A DNA stretch of 64,000 nt from Devosia sp. (GCF_024707125.1 NZ_JANQAH010000011.1:620001-684000); one strand, 5' to 3'. Positions 27,410 through 37,522 are shown, counted from the stretch's first letter. Translations and numbers: made by a program. Notes: generated from the letters alone by a model not told the origin.

Positions 27410-29122
27410 CTATTCTTCGATCAGATGATCGATGGAATCGGAGGTGCCGATGCGGCCGGCTTCGGGCAGGAACGAGTACTTGTTGTAGATGCCGTAGCCG
27501 AAGGACGAGACATAATTGTCATAGGACTGCCAGCGATAGGCAAAGAGCCCATCGGGGTACCAAAGCATGAAGCGGCTCGGATACTTGTTCTCGTATTCCT
27601 GCAGGGCAAAGCTGGCTTCGAGACGCGCATCGCGCGTATCGGCTTCCCACCAGGTGTCATAGAGCGCCTTGCGCTCCGGCTCGCTTTCAAGCAGGGCCTT
27701 CATCTGTGCGCCCGAATAGAACTGCACATACTGGTCCTGGTCGGCGAGGCCATGCGGGGTGATCTCGGAAATCGAGAACTCGTAATTGCCGTCGGTAGTC
27801 AGGCTGTTGAAAGTAGCAGCGTCCACCGCTTCCACATGCGTCTTGACGCCCACGGTGGCGAGCTGTTCGACCATGATTTCGGCAGCGCGCACATAGAGCG
27901 GCTGATTGGTCGAAACCACGATGCGCCAATCGAACGGCGTGCCATCAGGCAGATCGCGGAAACCGTCGCCGTCCTTGTCGACAAAGCCCACGGCATCAAG
28001 TCCGGTCTTGGCCAACGCTTCGTCGTAAGGCACTTCCATGCCCGGCTTGGTCCAGGTGCTATCGAGATGCGGCCAGCCATGCTTGCCCGACTGGGCGCGG
28101 CCCAGCATGACGCGCTCGACCATTTCGTCGGCATCGATGGCCAGCGAAAGCGCATAGCGCAGGTCGCGATTGTTGAAGATGGGATCGTTGAGATTCATGT
28201 TCATCCAGGTGCCCCAGAGGCTGGGTGCCTGAGCAATCTCAATGGCCGGATCGTTCTTCCACTCTTCGACGAGTTCAGGCGGGAGCGCGCGAGCCGCGCC
28301 ATCGATCTCGCCCGATTTCAGGGCCGAGAACATGGTCTGCGGGTCCTTGATCATGACCAGCGTCAATTCCTTGACCAGCGGCGCGCCGCCCCAGAACTCT
28401 TCGTGGGCGACGAAGTGGTAATATTCGTCCGCCTTGAAGTCGACGAGCTTATAGGGACCGGTGCCGATCACTGGCTCTTCGAGCGTGCGCGGGTCTTCAA
28501 TGCCTTCCCACTGCTTCTTCTGCAGGATGGGCATTTCCGGCGCGGTCACGAGGTCGAAATTCGGCATCGGACGCGGGGCGGTGAAGCGCACGCGATTAGG
28601 ACCGACCTGCTCGATGAGCTCGATACGCGGCACGTCAGAAACGTGGTGCGTCCAGCGATTGGCCGGGCCGTTGAGGTAGAGATTGTAGGTGAAGACCACG
28701 TCTTCAGCGGTCAGCTCGGTGCCATCATGCCACTTCACGCCCTGGCGGATTTCCGCCTCCCAGACGCGCGCGTCTTCGCTGACCTGGACCACTTCCGTCG
28801 CCAGCCACGAGCGGCCCTTGGAGAGGTACGGCGAGGGCTCCAGCAGCTTGTCGAGCGCCAGGTAGAGCACCCAATCGTTCCAGGAATTGCCGATGGTGTA
28901 GGTGGTGATATTGGCAGCCGTGTTCCAGATACCGATGCGCAGATGGTCCGCGGACTTTGGCCCGTCATTGTTGACCGCGCTCAGGAGACCGGCGGCCGTG
29001 TGGGGGCTACCATTGCCAGCTTCGGGATTGGCATGAAGTGAGGCGTCATGCGCGAGCGGCGACGCGACAAGGCACAGGGCGAGCGCAGAGGCACACGCTG
29101 CCCGAACCATCGTTCGATGCAT
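27410..29122 (-). CDS. ABC solute-binding protein, family 5 (peptide/opine/nickel type)
   Basis: 570 residues with a Sec signal peptide (MVRAACASALALCLVASPLA). The family 5 core is clear: ADHLRIGIWNTA near the start, then EIRQGVKWHDGTELTAEDVV and ALSLAIDADEMV. It binds the ligand in the periplasm and delivers it to the permeases encoded downstream. It is the first gene of the operon that runs to the amidotransferase-fold genes, with a strong promoter just upstream. Family 5 ligands include peptides, glycosides and metal chelates; the exact one cannot be read here. Confidence 0.93.
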   Translation of the reverse strand: MHRTMVRAACASALALCLVASPLAHDASLHANPEAGNGSPHTAAGLLSAVNNDGPKSADHLRIGIWNTAANITTYTIGNSWNDWVLYLALDKLLEPSPYLSKGRSWLATEVVQVSEDARVWEAEIRQGVKWHDGTELTAEDVVFTYNLYLNGPANRWTHHVSDVPRIELIEQVGPNRVRFTAPRPMPNFDLVTAPEMPILQKKQWEGIEDPRTLEEPVIGTGPYKLVDFKADEYYHFVAHEEFWGGAPLVKELTLVMIKDPQTMFSALKSGEIDGAARALPPELVEEWKNDPAIEIAQAPSLWGTWMNMNLNDPIFNNRDLRYALSLAIDADEMVERVMLGRAQSGKHGWPHLDSTWTKPGMEVPYDEALAKTGLDAVGFVDKDGDGFRDLPDGTPFDWRIVVSTNQPLYVRAAEIMVEQLATVGVKTHVEAVDAATFNSLTTDGNYEFSISEITPHGLADQDQYVQFYSGAQMKALLESEPERKALYDTWWEADTRDARLEASFALQEYENKYPSRFMLWYPDGLFAYRWQSYDNYVSSFGYGIYNKYSFLPEAGRIGTSDSIDHLIEE

Positions 29123-29172
29123 GTTGGTGATCCGATTCTTGTATTAGGGAACCCAAGCGTTCCTAAATCGGA

Positions 29173-29222
29173 TTACTATGATCACATTATCACCGTGTCA
29201 ACAAAGATGATTATCATAATCA
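29173..29222 (-). promoter_or_regulatory. Promoter of the transporter/amidotransferase-fold operon with 7-1-7 palindrome
   Basis: On the minus strand TTGACA (29196-29201) and TAGTAA (29173-29178) are spaced by 17 bp, a near-consensus sigma-70 promoter. Just upstream lies a perfect palindrome TGATTAT-C-ATAATCA at 29208-29222. Its 7-1-7 shape resembles Fur-family boxes, but a TetR site is equally possible because a TetR gene closes the operon. Confidence 0.65.
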
Positions 29223-29449
29223 GATTTAACTGACGCCGGCTAGGCGTGCCGCATCACAGGCCAACTTTGCTCCGAGCCCACTCAGAGAGCGGCAGATTTT
29301 ACGCAGGCCTCCCAGCCACCGCCCATGATGTCGGCAGCGGATTGACGCCTCATGGCAGGCCATCGCTCTCAGCAACATAGTCAGCCTCCCGACAGGAAGG
29401 CTCACGGGACACGATACACACTTGCCGCAACCCGTCTTGGCCACGGCCC

Positions 29450-29483
29450 TTGACTCTAAATATGCATACATATACATATGCAT
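29450..29483 (+). promoter_or_regulatory. ArsR promoter and overlapping operator
   Basis: TTGACT (29450-29455) and TACATA (29473-29478) are spaced 17 bp, placing +1 at about 29485, the A of the ArsR ATG. The spacer and -10 region are filled by ATATG-CATA-CATAT (29460-29473) and a second ATATGCAT copy (29476-29483). This AT-rich palindrome has the form bound by ArsR-type repressors and would block RNA polymerase. Confidence 0.65.
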
Positions 29484-29484
29484 C

Positions 29485-29808
29485 ATGATGCAACAAAACG
29501 TATTCAATATGTTGGCGGACCCGACGCGGTTTCGCATCGTTGAGGCTCTGGTCGGTGGCGAGCAGGCCGTGGGTGACTTGGTTCGTGCCGTGGACATCGA
29601 TCAGTCCGGCGTATCGCGGCACCTGCGGATCCTGGGCGAAGCTGGCTTCGTCGTGATGCGGCCCGAAGGGGCGCGGCGGCTCTATTCCCTCCGGCCTGAA
29701 CCGTTCCAGGCGATCGACGATTGGGTTGCGAGCTACCGCAAGCTTTGGGAGGGCCGGCTCGATCGCTTCGACGCGGCGCTAGCGCGGAAATCCGAGGAGA
29801 GGAAGTAA
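29485..29808 (+). CDS. ArsR-family transcriptional regulator
   Basis: 107 residues (ATG at 29485 or 29488). Winged helix: MQQNVFNMLADPTRFRIVEA, then DIDQSGVSRHLRILGEAGFV. The metal-binding ELCVCDL-type motif is absent, as in ArsR proteins paired with SRPBCC genes. No ribosome site precedes the ATG, consistent with a leaderless transcript from the promoter just upstream. Its stop codon overlaps the SRPBCC gene start (TAATG). It probably represses its own operon through the ATATG/CATAT palindrome. Confidence 0.9.
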   Translation: MMQQNVFNMLADPTRFRIVEALVGGEQAVGDLVRAVDIDQSGVSRHLRILGEAGFVVMRPEGARRLYSLRPEPFQAIDDWVASYRKLWEGRLDRFDAALARKSEERK

Positions 29809-30323
29809 TGCCGCAGACCAGCGAATTGGGTGAGAGCACCCTCAGATTCGAGCGGGTTTACGACGCATCGATCGAGGATGTCTGGGCACTCTGGACCACG
29901 AAAGAAGGGCTCGAGGCCTGGTACGCGCCGGAGGGTATGCATTTTGAAGTGTTGGCCCTTGAGCCGCGGGTGGGCGGTGCCTTCGATCACGTGTTGACCG
30001 CGGTGGGCGCCGAGCAAGTCGCTTACCTGGAGAACCTCGACATGTCGCTGACCGCGCGCGTGAGCGGCCAATTCGTGGAGATGGTTCACCACCGGCGGCT
30101 ACGCATTCGCTTCGATATGGACTTCGTCCCCGGCGTCGAACCCTACCCCTACGATATGATGGTCGAGCTTCACGCCGAGGGCGGGCGCGTTCGGATGGTC
30201 TTGACGGCCGATCGCCACCCCGACCCGGAGATGACACGCGGCGCCATCATTGGACTGACAAGCCAAGTGCAACGATTTGACCTGGCCGTGGCGGCACGGG
30301 CGACAAAGGAGCAGCGAACGTAA
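29808..30323 (+). CDS. SRPBCC (AHSA1/START-like) domain protein
   Basis: 171 residues from the ATG at 29808, sharing TAATG with the ArsR stop. The helix-grip fold signature is present: RVYDASIEDVWALWTTKEGL near the N-terminus and a WYAPEGMHFEVLALEPRVGG segment, as in AHSA1-type proteins. ArsR-SRPBCC pairs are common in proteobacteria and are thought to bind or modify small hydrophobic ligands. The exact role is unknown. Confidence 0.85.
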   Translation: MPQTSELGESTLRFERVYDASIEDVWALWTTKEGLEAWYAPEGMHFEVLALEPRVGGAFDHVLTAVGAEQVAYLENLDMSLTARVSGQFVEMVHHRRLRIRFDMDFVPGVEPYPYDMMVELHAEGGRVRMVLTADRHPDPEMTRGAIIGLTSQVQRFDLAVAARATKEQRT

Positions 30324-30895
30324 TGCGACCTCTTCTCTACTCCATCAACGTGACGCTCGATGGCTGCGTCCATCACAACGCCATTCCGGCTGACGAGGCG
30401 CTGCAGCAGGAGATGCTGCGCGCAACACATCGCCACGCCACCGAAAGCCTCGGCCGGGCCGATGCCCTGCTGTTTGGTCGCGTTACCTACCAGATGATGG
30501 AAGGAGCATGGCGACTGGATACGCGGACATCAACGCCGCCCGACTGGACCGAGCCCTTTGCGCGGACAATCGATGCGATGAAGAAATACGTCGTTTCGAG
30601 CACGCTTGACCGGGTCGACTGGAACTCTGAACTCGTAAACGGAGATCTGGGCGAAGCGGTGACCAAGCTCAAGCAGCAGCCGGGCGGTCCACTCTTCACG
30701 GGCGGCGTAAAACTGCCCCTGGCGTTGGCGGAGCTAGACCTGATCGACGAGTACGAATTCGTAATGCAACCTATACTCGCCGGTCATGGGCCCACCTTGT
30801 TCGCGGGGCTCTCCAGGTACGTCGAATTGAAGCTTATCAACCGGAAGGAGCTCAGCTCAGGCGCCGTGGTGCTACGCTACGAACCGAGACGGTAG
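30323..30895 (+). CDS. Dihydrofolate reductase family (RibD C-terminal-like) protein
   Basis: 190 residues, starting at the TAATG shared with the SRPBCC gene. It has the RibD_C/YwjB-like fold: YSINVTLDGCVHHN at the N-terminus, LLFGRVTYQMMEGAW for the NADPH site, and GGPLFTGGVKLPLALAELDL in the C-terminal half. It is not the essential FolA enzyme. Third gene of the ArsR operon, it probably reduces a small molecule with NADPH. It converges with the next gene, which ends 37 nt away. Confidence 0.87.
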   Translation: MRPLLYSINVTLDGCVHHNAIPADEALQQEMLRATHRHATESLGRADALLFGRVTYQMMEGAWRLDTRTSTPPDWTEPFARTIDAMKKYVVSSTLDRVDWNSELVNGDLGEAVTKLKQQPGGPLFTGGVKLPLALAELDLIDEYEFVMQPILAGHGPTLFAGLSRYVELKLINRKELSSGAVVLRYEPRR

Positions 30896-30932
30896 GGCGT
30901 GCGGAAAGCGGACGGCCCCGGAGGACGCTTGG

Positions 30933-32913
30933 CTAGCGCAAGTCTCCAGTGACCACACTCCAACCGCCATCCGATGCTCGGATGAAAAGAGCGTCGACGG
31001 CTTCGCCACTCGTCAAGTTCTGCGTGAGGTCGCCCCAGCGGTCCGCCCCAAACATTTCCGCACCCGCGATGTCGATACGGATTTCCTGCACGAATGTGCA
31101 GAGAAACTGGGTTGCGCCAGCCTCCGGCACGCAGCCGAGTTTGGTAACGCCAAGCAGTGATACGCCCGATCCAGTCTCGCCAGTCCAGACGGCGGGGTTG
31201 GTCAGGCAAGCCAGCGCCGCCACAGGGTCGCTGATCTCCCCCGATGTGCAGGCGCGGTCCATCTCCGCCATCCGTGCCGAAGCCTCCCGCACCCTCTGCA
31301 GCGCGAAGGCCGCGATATCGTGCGCAGTTGGTTCGGAAGCGTCGGAACCGGTCGATCGGTCCTCGATTACAATGGCAGCAATTTCGGCTTGGTCAAGGGC
31401 ATCACCAACAAGCGCAGCAATGTCTGGGCTCATGCCATCGCGGCCGGATACTTGCGAAGCCAAAATCTCTACCGCCTCGTGCGGGCGCTCACCTTGCACC
31501 GCTGTCGCAAGTGCCGCTTTCAGCTCCGCTAGCACCACAGGGTCTGCTTCCAGTTCGGTCAGCCGGTCATAAAGCGGCATGAGGATGCCGCCGGGATCGA
31601 TCGAGCCAAAGGTGCGCTCCATGCTTTCCCGATATTGTTCGAACCGGTTCAGCGCCGCATGGGCTCGCCTCAGGCCCCCCAGGTCTGCCGGAAGGTCTGA
31701 TGCCATTGCCGCCGCCTCGGCCAGCGGCGGTTGCAAAATAGCTTCGGCCTTGCGCTGCGCTGCCTGGACAACCCGTGCGACCTGATCGGCGCTCATATCC
31801 GATACCTGAGCCTCATCTGCTACGCGGAGCGCCGTGCCCAGATGCCCCTGGTCGAAATCGTCGCCCACTGTTTCGAGGTCCGCAAGCAATTGCGCCGCAG
31901 CACTGTCGCGAGCCGCTACTTCGAGTTCTGCCCGCAAGGTGGCTACTTCGGTGCTCAGCACCTCGGTGACTTCGACCGGCAAGCGTGACAGCGCAATGTC
32001 GGCTTCGATCGCACTCAACCGCCCGAGCGCCTCGGGTCCGGCAGCGCGGATCGCTGCCAGTTCTTCACGCGTCGTGATGGACCATTGCTCGGCCTCTGCT
32101 GCCCGCTCGTTTAGTGCGGCGATGCGTTCCGCAAAGATCGGCGAGCGGAACACGTCACTGAAAACATTTCGGTAAGGCTCCATTCCAAGGGGCCCGTAGC
32201 AGACTTGAGCAACAAAATATCCGATGGCGCCCCCCCTCTTGCTGGTCAAGAAGCGCATAGGGGACACCGAAGACCGGTTCGAAGGCCGCATCGAGAAAAA
32301 GTGGGGCGATGGCTTCGAGGATCTGGTCCGACGCCATGCCATCGAAACCGCCGGGCCCGATGGAAGGCGCATACCAGTTCCCCAGGGCACGACATTGAGC
32401 CTCCGCCGAGACGGCTGTAGCCAAGGTGCCGCCGATGGCCCCGCCAAACGCTTCCGGAGGTGTAGCGTCCCCTTCGGGAAGGCGCATCGGCTGCGCGGTC
32501 GCCACAAGCTCCTCCACCGATGGTGGGCGAGTAGCCGCAAAACCACCTGAGCAACCACTTAGCAACCCATTCATTGATTGCCCGTCAGCACCGATCCGAC
32601 CGCTCAGACCAAGCGCGCTGAAGCCGGCCGGTTTGTCGATCCAGTCCCCGGCAATGATGGTGAACTGCCCATTGTCCTGCATTCGGCCCATGACAGCATA
32701 GCTGCCCTTGGCTCCAGCAACATCGAAGCTAAAGACGCCGTTGTGCAAGGGGCTATCGGAAGGCTCGATCTGCAGCGACATTGTCGCCTCGGGCTGGCTG
32801 TCGCAGTGATATGTGCCAGTCCATTGTCCGGCAAATTGCGACTGGCCTAGCGCCGGCCCCGCGACGCCGCCAACGAGCAGACAGATGAAACCGACCACAC
32901 CACGCATTCGCAT
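30933..32913 (-). CDS. Secreted protein of unknown function (one frameshift in a C7 run)
   Basis: About 659 residues when read through a +1 indel at the plus-strand C-run 32230-32236; removing one C gives an exact multiple of three. A signal peptide (MRMRGVVGFICLLVGGVAGP) leads into a beta-rich domain of about 130 residues with paired cysteines (YHCDSQPEAT and LLSGCSGGFA). A long alpha-helical, Glu/Ala-rich region at roughly 240-560 is followed by a Cys-containing C-terminal domain (RACTSGE, ACLTNP, TKLGCVPE). I recognise no family. It is monocistronic, between the convergent DHFR-like gene and the divergent region before the thiolase gene. Confidence 0.65.
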
Positions 32914-33076
32914 AGCTGCCACGCCCGTACTCGAGCATATCATCAACCAGATCCGAGCATATCACTAGTTGAAATGCGCGTGTAGGCGGAAGATGCCGAG
33001 AATTGAATCGCCGCTTGGCACAAGCATCCATAAGTAATCGCATGGGGTGTCAACGGGATACAGTTCAGGGCTTTAC

Positions 33077-34249
33077 CTATCGCTCGACGCAAAGGGCTAT
33101 GCCCATGCCACCGCCGATGCAGAGCGTAGCCAGGCCTCGCTTGAGGTTATTGCGCTGAAGGTCGTGGAGCAGCGTAACCAGGATACGCGCACCCGACGCG
33201 CCGATCGGGTGACCCAGTGCGATCGCGCCGCCGCTGACATTGACGATATCAGGGTTCCAGCCCATGCCGTCATTGACGGCGCAGGCCTGGGCGGCAAAAG
33301 CCTCGTTGGCTTCCACCCGATCGAGATCGTTTGTCGTCCAGCCGGCTTTCGCCAGCGCTTTTCGAGAGGCCGGGATGGGGCCTGTGCCCATGATCGATGG
33401 ATCGACCCCGGCTGTTGCCCAACTGGCAATTCGGGCCAACGGGATAAGGCCACGCCGGGCGGCCTCTTCCTCATGCATCAGCACAACCGCTGCCGCGCCA
33501 TCGTTGAGGCCGGAGGCATTGCCGGCGGTTACGCTGCCGCTTTTGTCAAAGGCCGGACGGAGTTTGGCCAGTGCTTCGGCGTTGGTGTCGGGACGCAGGT
33601 GATCGTCTTTGTCGACGACCGTGTTCCCCTTGCGCGTCTCGATACTGACCGGGACGATTTCGTCCCTAAAATATCCTGCAATCTGCGCCGCCGCAGCCTT
33701 GCGCTGGCTGGACAGCGCGAAGGCATCCTGTTGTTCGCGAGAAATGCCAAACTCACGGGCCACGTTTTCCGCTGTGATCCCCATGTGATAGCCGCCGAAA
33801 GCGTCCGTCAGCCCGTCGATGACCATGGTGTCGACAAGACTCACGCTACCCATCTTGGCGCCGGTGCGCAGGGACTGGCAATGAGGCGACAGAGACATCG
33901 ATTCCTGTCCTCCCGCCACAACGACGTCGGCATCGCCACACAGTATCTGCTGCATGGCCAGCGCCACTGCGCGCAGTCCAGAGCCGCAAACCTGGTTGAT
34001 GCCAAAGGCTGTGGCGGACATGGGGATGCTGGCCGCCACAGCGGCGCGGCGGGCCGGATTCTGTCCGGCCCCGGCTGTCAGGACTTGCCCTAGAATGACT
34101 TCGTCCACTTCTTCCGGCGCTATGCCTGCCCTACCGAGGGCTGCGCTGATAGCTGTTGCGCCGAGTTCATGCGCTGGAACCGTGCTCAAGGGACCCAGGA
34201 AGCTACCGACCGGGGTTCGTGCAGCACTGACGATGACGACATTGCTCAT
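33077..34249 (-). CDS. Acetyl-CoA acetyltransferase (thiolase)
   Basis: 390 residues, the normal thiolase length. The nucleophilic Cys is in [12 protein letters not shown] near residue 90, the catalytic His in [16 protein letters not shown] and the second Cys in [10 protein letters not shown] near the C-terminus. It cleaves acetoacetyl-CoA to two acetyl-CoA, or runs in reverse. It is the last gene of the hydroxybutyrate operon and overlaps scoB by 4 nt. It completes the route 3-hydroxybutyrate to acetoacetate to acetoacetyl-CoA to acetyl-CoA. Confidence 0.95.
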   Translation of the reverse strand: MSNVVIVSAARTPVGSFLGPLSTVPAHELGATAISAALGRAGIAPEEVDEVILGQVLTAGAGQNPARRAAVAASIPMSATAFGINQVCGSGLRAVALAMQQILCGDADVVVAGGQESMSLSPHCQSLRTGAKMGSVSLVDTMVIDGLTDAFGGYHMGITAENVAREFGISREQQDAFALSSQRKAAAAQIAGYFRDEIVPVSIETRKGNTVVDKDDHLRPDTNAEALAKLRPAFDKSGSVTAGNASGLNDGAAAVVLMHEEEAARRGLIPLARIASWATAGVDPSIMGTGPIPASRKALAKAGWTTNDLDRVEANEAFAAQACAVNDGMGWNPDIVNVSGGAIALGHPIGASGARILVTLLHDLQRNNLKRGLATLCIGGGMGIALCVER

Positions 34250-34902
34250 GCGGCCTTCTCCCCGACGGCCACACTGAACCGAGCTTCGGTCTTAGCAAAG
34301 ATTTCATCGACGGTGACTCCGTCAGCCAGCTCAATTAGCCGCATGTCCGTGTCGCCACGACGGGCAATAGAAAATACGCCGAGATCGGTAATGACAAGGT
34401 CGGCGACGCGCTTGCCCGTGAGGGGCAATGTGCACTCCCTAAGCAGCTTGGCCTGACCCTTGGCTTCGTGTTCCATGACGACGACGACGCGCTTGACCCC
34501 GGCCACCAAGTCCATGGCACCGCCCATGCCTTTGACCATCTTGCCGGGGATCATCCAGTTGGCGATATCTCCCGCCTCGGACACCTGCATCGCGCCCAGG
34601 ATGGACAGGTCGATGTGACCGCCGCGGATCATGCCGAAACTGTCGGCGCTCGAAAAAAAGCTGCTCTCGGGAAGAGCGGTAATCGTCTGCTTGCCGGCAT
34701 TGATGAGGTCCGCATCCTCCTCGCCCTCAAAGGGAAACGGCCCCATGCCCAGCATGCCATTCTCGCTTTGCAGGCGGACATCCATCCCGTCGGGAATGTA
34801 GTTTGCCACCAGCGTCGGAATCCCGATGCCCAGGTTGACGTAGAAACCGTCCTCAAATTCACGGGCGGCGCGGGCCGCCATCTGATCGCGGGTCCAGGCC
34901 AT
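34246..34902 (-). CDS. scoB: 3-oxoacid CoA-transferase subunit B
   Basis: 218 residues. The catalytic glutamate is in [14 protein letters not shown], the hallmark of family I CoA-transferase beta subunits. With ScoA it transfers CoA from succinyl-CoA (or acetyl-CoA) to acetoacetate. It shares a base with the scoA stop codon and overlaps the thiolase gene by 4 nt. The succinyl donor is inferred from the catabolic context; an AtoA-type acetyl donor cannot be excluded. Confidence 0.93.
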   Translation of the reverse strand: MAWTRDQMAARAAREFEDGFYVNLGIGIPTLVANYIPDGMDVRLQSENGMLGMGPFPFEGEEDADLINAGKQTITALPESSFFSSADSFGMIRGGHIDLSILGAMQVSEAGDIANWMIPGKMVKGMGGAMDLVAGVKRVVVVMEHEAKGQAKLLRECTLPLTGKRVADLVITDLGVFSIARRGDTDMRLIELADGVTVDEIFAKTEARFSVAVGEKAA

Positions 34903-35615
34903 TATGCGACCTCCTCGTGACGCTGGCGCACGGTGCGCTGCTCGATATGTTTCCGGGGTTCGGGCACCAGCACGAGGCGGTCAACGAAAATGCCGGGCGT
35001 GTGGATATGATCGGGATCGAAAGTGCCGGTTTCGACCAGTTCTTCCACTTCCGCGATCGTCACTTTGCCGGCCGTCGCCATGATCGGATTGAAGTTTCGG
35101 GCGGTCATCCGGTAGACCAGATTTCCTTCGTGATCGCCCTGCCAGGCGTGGACGACCGATACGTCGGCCACAAGCCCGGTTTCCATCACGTAGTCGTCTT
35201 CGCCAAAGCGACGCACTTCCTTGCCCTCGGCAATCAGCGTCCCAACGCCGGTCCTGGTGAAAAAGGCCGGGATCCCTGCCCCTCCTGCGCGAATACGTTC
35301 GGCAAGTGTACCCTGCGGGTTGAACTCGAGTTCCAGCTCCCCCGAGAGGTATTGCTCGGCAAAAAGCTTGTTCTCCCCGACATAGGACGAGACCATTTTC
35401 CGGATCTGCCTGGTTGCCAGCAGCCGCCCGAGGCCGATCCCGTCGACCCCGGCATTGTTGGAAATCACGGTCAGGCCTTTGGCGCCCGAGGCCTCGATGC
35501 CTTCAATCAGCGCTTCGGGAATGCCACAGAGGCCGAAGCCACCGGACATGATGGTCATGCCGTCGGCCAGAACACCGGCCAGCGCCTCGGCGACGCTAGA
35601 TTTGACCTTGCGCAT
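34902..35615 (-). CDS. scoA: 3-oxoacid CoA-transferase subunit A
   Basis: 237 residues with the subunit A signature [18 protein letters not shown] near residue 23 and [13 protein letters not shown], both for CoA binding. It forms the heteromeric transferase with ScoB. Ten nt separate it from livM upstream, so the importer and the catabolic enzymes share one transcript. Confidence 0.93.
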   Translation of the reverse strand: MRKVKSSVAEALAGVLADGMTIMSGGFGLCGIPEALIEGIEASGAKGLTVISNNAGVDGIGLGRLLATRQIRKMVSSYVGENKLFAEQYLSGELELEFNPQGTLAERIRAGGAGIPAFFTRTGVGTLIAEGKEVRRFGEDDYVMETGLVADVSVVHAWQGDHEGNLVYRMTARNFNPIMATAGKVTIAEVEELVETGTFDPDHIHTPGIFVDRLVLVPEPRKHIEQRTVRQRHEEVA

Positions 35616-35624
35616 CGCGCTCTC

Positions 35625-36605
35625 CTAAAGCGGTTTCTTGAGCCAGCGCGCCAGCACGCCGACAATGCCTTCGCGGAACAGCAAGACGCTCACCACGAAA
35701 ATGGCCCCCTGCAGGATGGTGACCCAAGCGCCGAAACTGGCGAAATAGTTCTGCATGGTGACGATGACGGCTGCGCCCACCAGTGGTCCGAAAATGGTGC
35801 CCATGCCACCGAGCAGGGTCATGAGCACCACCTCGCCCGACATGGACCAGTAGACATCAGTCAACGAGGCCAGCTGGAAGACCAGTGCCTTGGTAGCGCC
35901 GGCCATGCCAGCCAGGGCAGCCGACATGACGAACACGGCGAGCTTATAGCGGTTGACTTTGTAGCCCAGCGAGATCGAGCGGGCCTCGTTGTCGCGGATG
36001 GCTTTCAGCACCTGCCCGAAGGGTGAGTGAATGATGCGGTAGATCGCCAGCAGGCCGCCAAACACGATGAGCAGGACGACGAAATAGAGGGTGCGGTCGT
36101 CTGCGAGGGACAAAAGGCCGAAGAGATTGCCACGTGGCACGGCCTGGATGCCGTCCTCACCACCGGTGAAGGGTGCCTGCAGGGCAAGGAAGAACACCAT
36201 CTGGGCAAAGGCCAGCGTCACCATGGCGAAGTAAATGCCTTGGCGCCGGATAGCCAATGCCCCGATGATCAGCCCCAAAAAGGCGGCAGCCAGAGTACCG
36301 AGCAGGATCGCCACTTCCGGCGTCAGACCCCAAACCTTGGCGGCATGGGCAGCGACATAGCTGGCCGAGCCGAAGAAGGCCGCGTGGCCGAAGGAGAGGA
36401 GACCGCCAAAACCGAGCAACAGGTTCAATGCCGAGGCAAAGAGCGCAAAACACAGGATCTTCATGATGAAGACCGGATAGAGCACGAAGGGCGCGATCAG
36501 CAGCAGGACGAGAAGGCCGGTGAAGATGATGATGTGGTGGCGCGGGGTACCGACGGGCATGGCGTCAGCAGCGCTCGAATAGGCAGTTTCGGTGGAGACG
36601 CTCAT
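35625..36605 (-). CDS. livM: Liv-type ABC permease (LivM family)
   Basis: 326 residues with 8-10 membrane helices. The family motif LLLGFGGLLSFGHAAFFGSA near residue 90 and the ATPase-contact loop AIRDNEARSISLGYKVNRYK are clear. The first ~25 residues are a cytoplasmic tail. It overlaps livH by one base. The substrate is probably not a branched-chain amino acid, given the ketone-body genes on either side. Confidence 0.93.
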   Translation of the reverse strand: MSVSTETAYSSAADAMPVGTPRHHIIIFTGLLVLLLIAPFVLYPVFIMKILCFALFASALNLLLGFGGLLSFGHAAFFGSASYVAAHAAKVWGLTPEVAILLGTLAAAFLGLIIGALAIRRQGIYFAMVTLAFAQMVFFLALQAPFTGGEDGIQAVPRGNLFGLLSLADDRTLYFVVLLIVFGGLLAIYRIIHSPFGQVLKAIRDNEARSISLGYKVNRYKLAVFVMSAALAGMAGATKALVFQLASLTDVYWSMSGEVVLMTLLGGMGTIFGPLVGAAVIVTMQNYFASFGAWVTILQGAIFVVSVLLFREGIVGVLARWLKKPL

Positions 36606-37492
36606 TATGCTGTCCTTCCGAAGAGGCCGGCCGGCTTGAACAACAGGACGATGGCCATGATGACGAAGATCGCGACAGACGATGCCTCGGGATAGAAGAC
36701 CTTGGTCAGGCCCTCGACGATACCAAGGCCAAAACCTGTGAGAATGGCGCCGAGGATGGACCCCATGCCGCCGATCACCACCACCGCAAAGACCACGATG
36801 ATGAGATCAGCGCCCATGTTGGGATTGACCGAATAGATCGGGGCGGCAAGCACACCGGCAAAGGCGGCCAGCGCGACACCGAAACCGTAAGTCAGGGTGA
36901 TCATGCGCGGCACGTTGATGCCGAAGGCGCCCACCAGGGTCGGGTTTTCGGTCGCGGCACGCAGATAGGCACCCAGACGCGTCCGCTCGATGGCAAACCA
37001 GGTACCGAAGCAGACGATCAGCGAGGCAAGCACCACCCAGGCGCGATAGTTGGGCAGGAACATGAAGCCCAGATTCTGCCCACCACTCAGCTGCGGAGGA
37101 ATTGAATAGGGCAGACCCGAAACGCCGAAGCTGTTGCGGAACAGGCCCTGGATGATCAATGCCAGGCCGAAAGTCAGGAAGAGACCGTAGAGATGGTCCA
37201 GGTGGTAGAGCCGGCTGATCATCAGGCGCTCGATCAGAACACCTGTTGCGCCAACCGCCAGCGGCACGATGACCAAGGCGCCCCAATAGGGAATGCCAAG
37301 ATAGGTCAGCCCCATCCACGCCACGAAGGCGCCCATCATGTATTGGGCCCCATGGCTGAAATTGATGATGTTGAGCAGCCCGAAGATCACGGCCAGCCCC
37401 AGGCTGAGCAGGGCATAGAAGGAGCCGTTGATCAGCCCCAGGAGCAGCTGGCCAAACAGGGCCTGTGGAGGAATTCCCAGTAGCTCGAACAT
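36605..37492 (-). CDS. livH: Liv-type ABC permease (LivH family)
   Basis: 295 residues, eight or so membrane helices. It has the LivH motif GLAVIFGLLNIINFSHGAQY near residue 32. It is separated from livK by 64 nt that contain a strong hairpin, and its stop overlaps the livM start. Confidence 0.93.
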   Translation of the reverse strand: MFELLGIPPQALFGQLLLGLINGSFYALLSLGLAVIFGLLNIINFSHGAQYMMGAFVAWMGLTYLGIPYWGALVIVPLAVGATGVLIERLMISRLYHLDHLYGLFLTFGLALIIQGLFRNSFGVSGLPYSIPPQLSGGQNLGFMFLPNYRAWVVLASLIVCFGTWFAIERTRLGAYLRAATENPTLVGAFGINVPRMITLTYGFGVALAAFAGVLAAPIYSVNPNMGADLIIVVFAVVVIGGMGSILGAILTGFGLGIVEGLTKVFYPEASSVAIFVIMAIVLLFKPAGLFGRTA

Positions 37493-37522
37493 TTTCTGGT
37501 CTCTTGCCTACCGAATAGGAAG

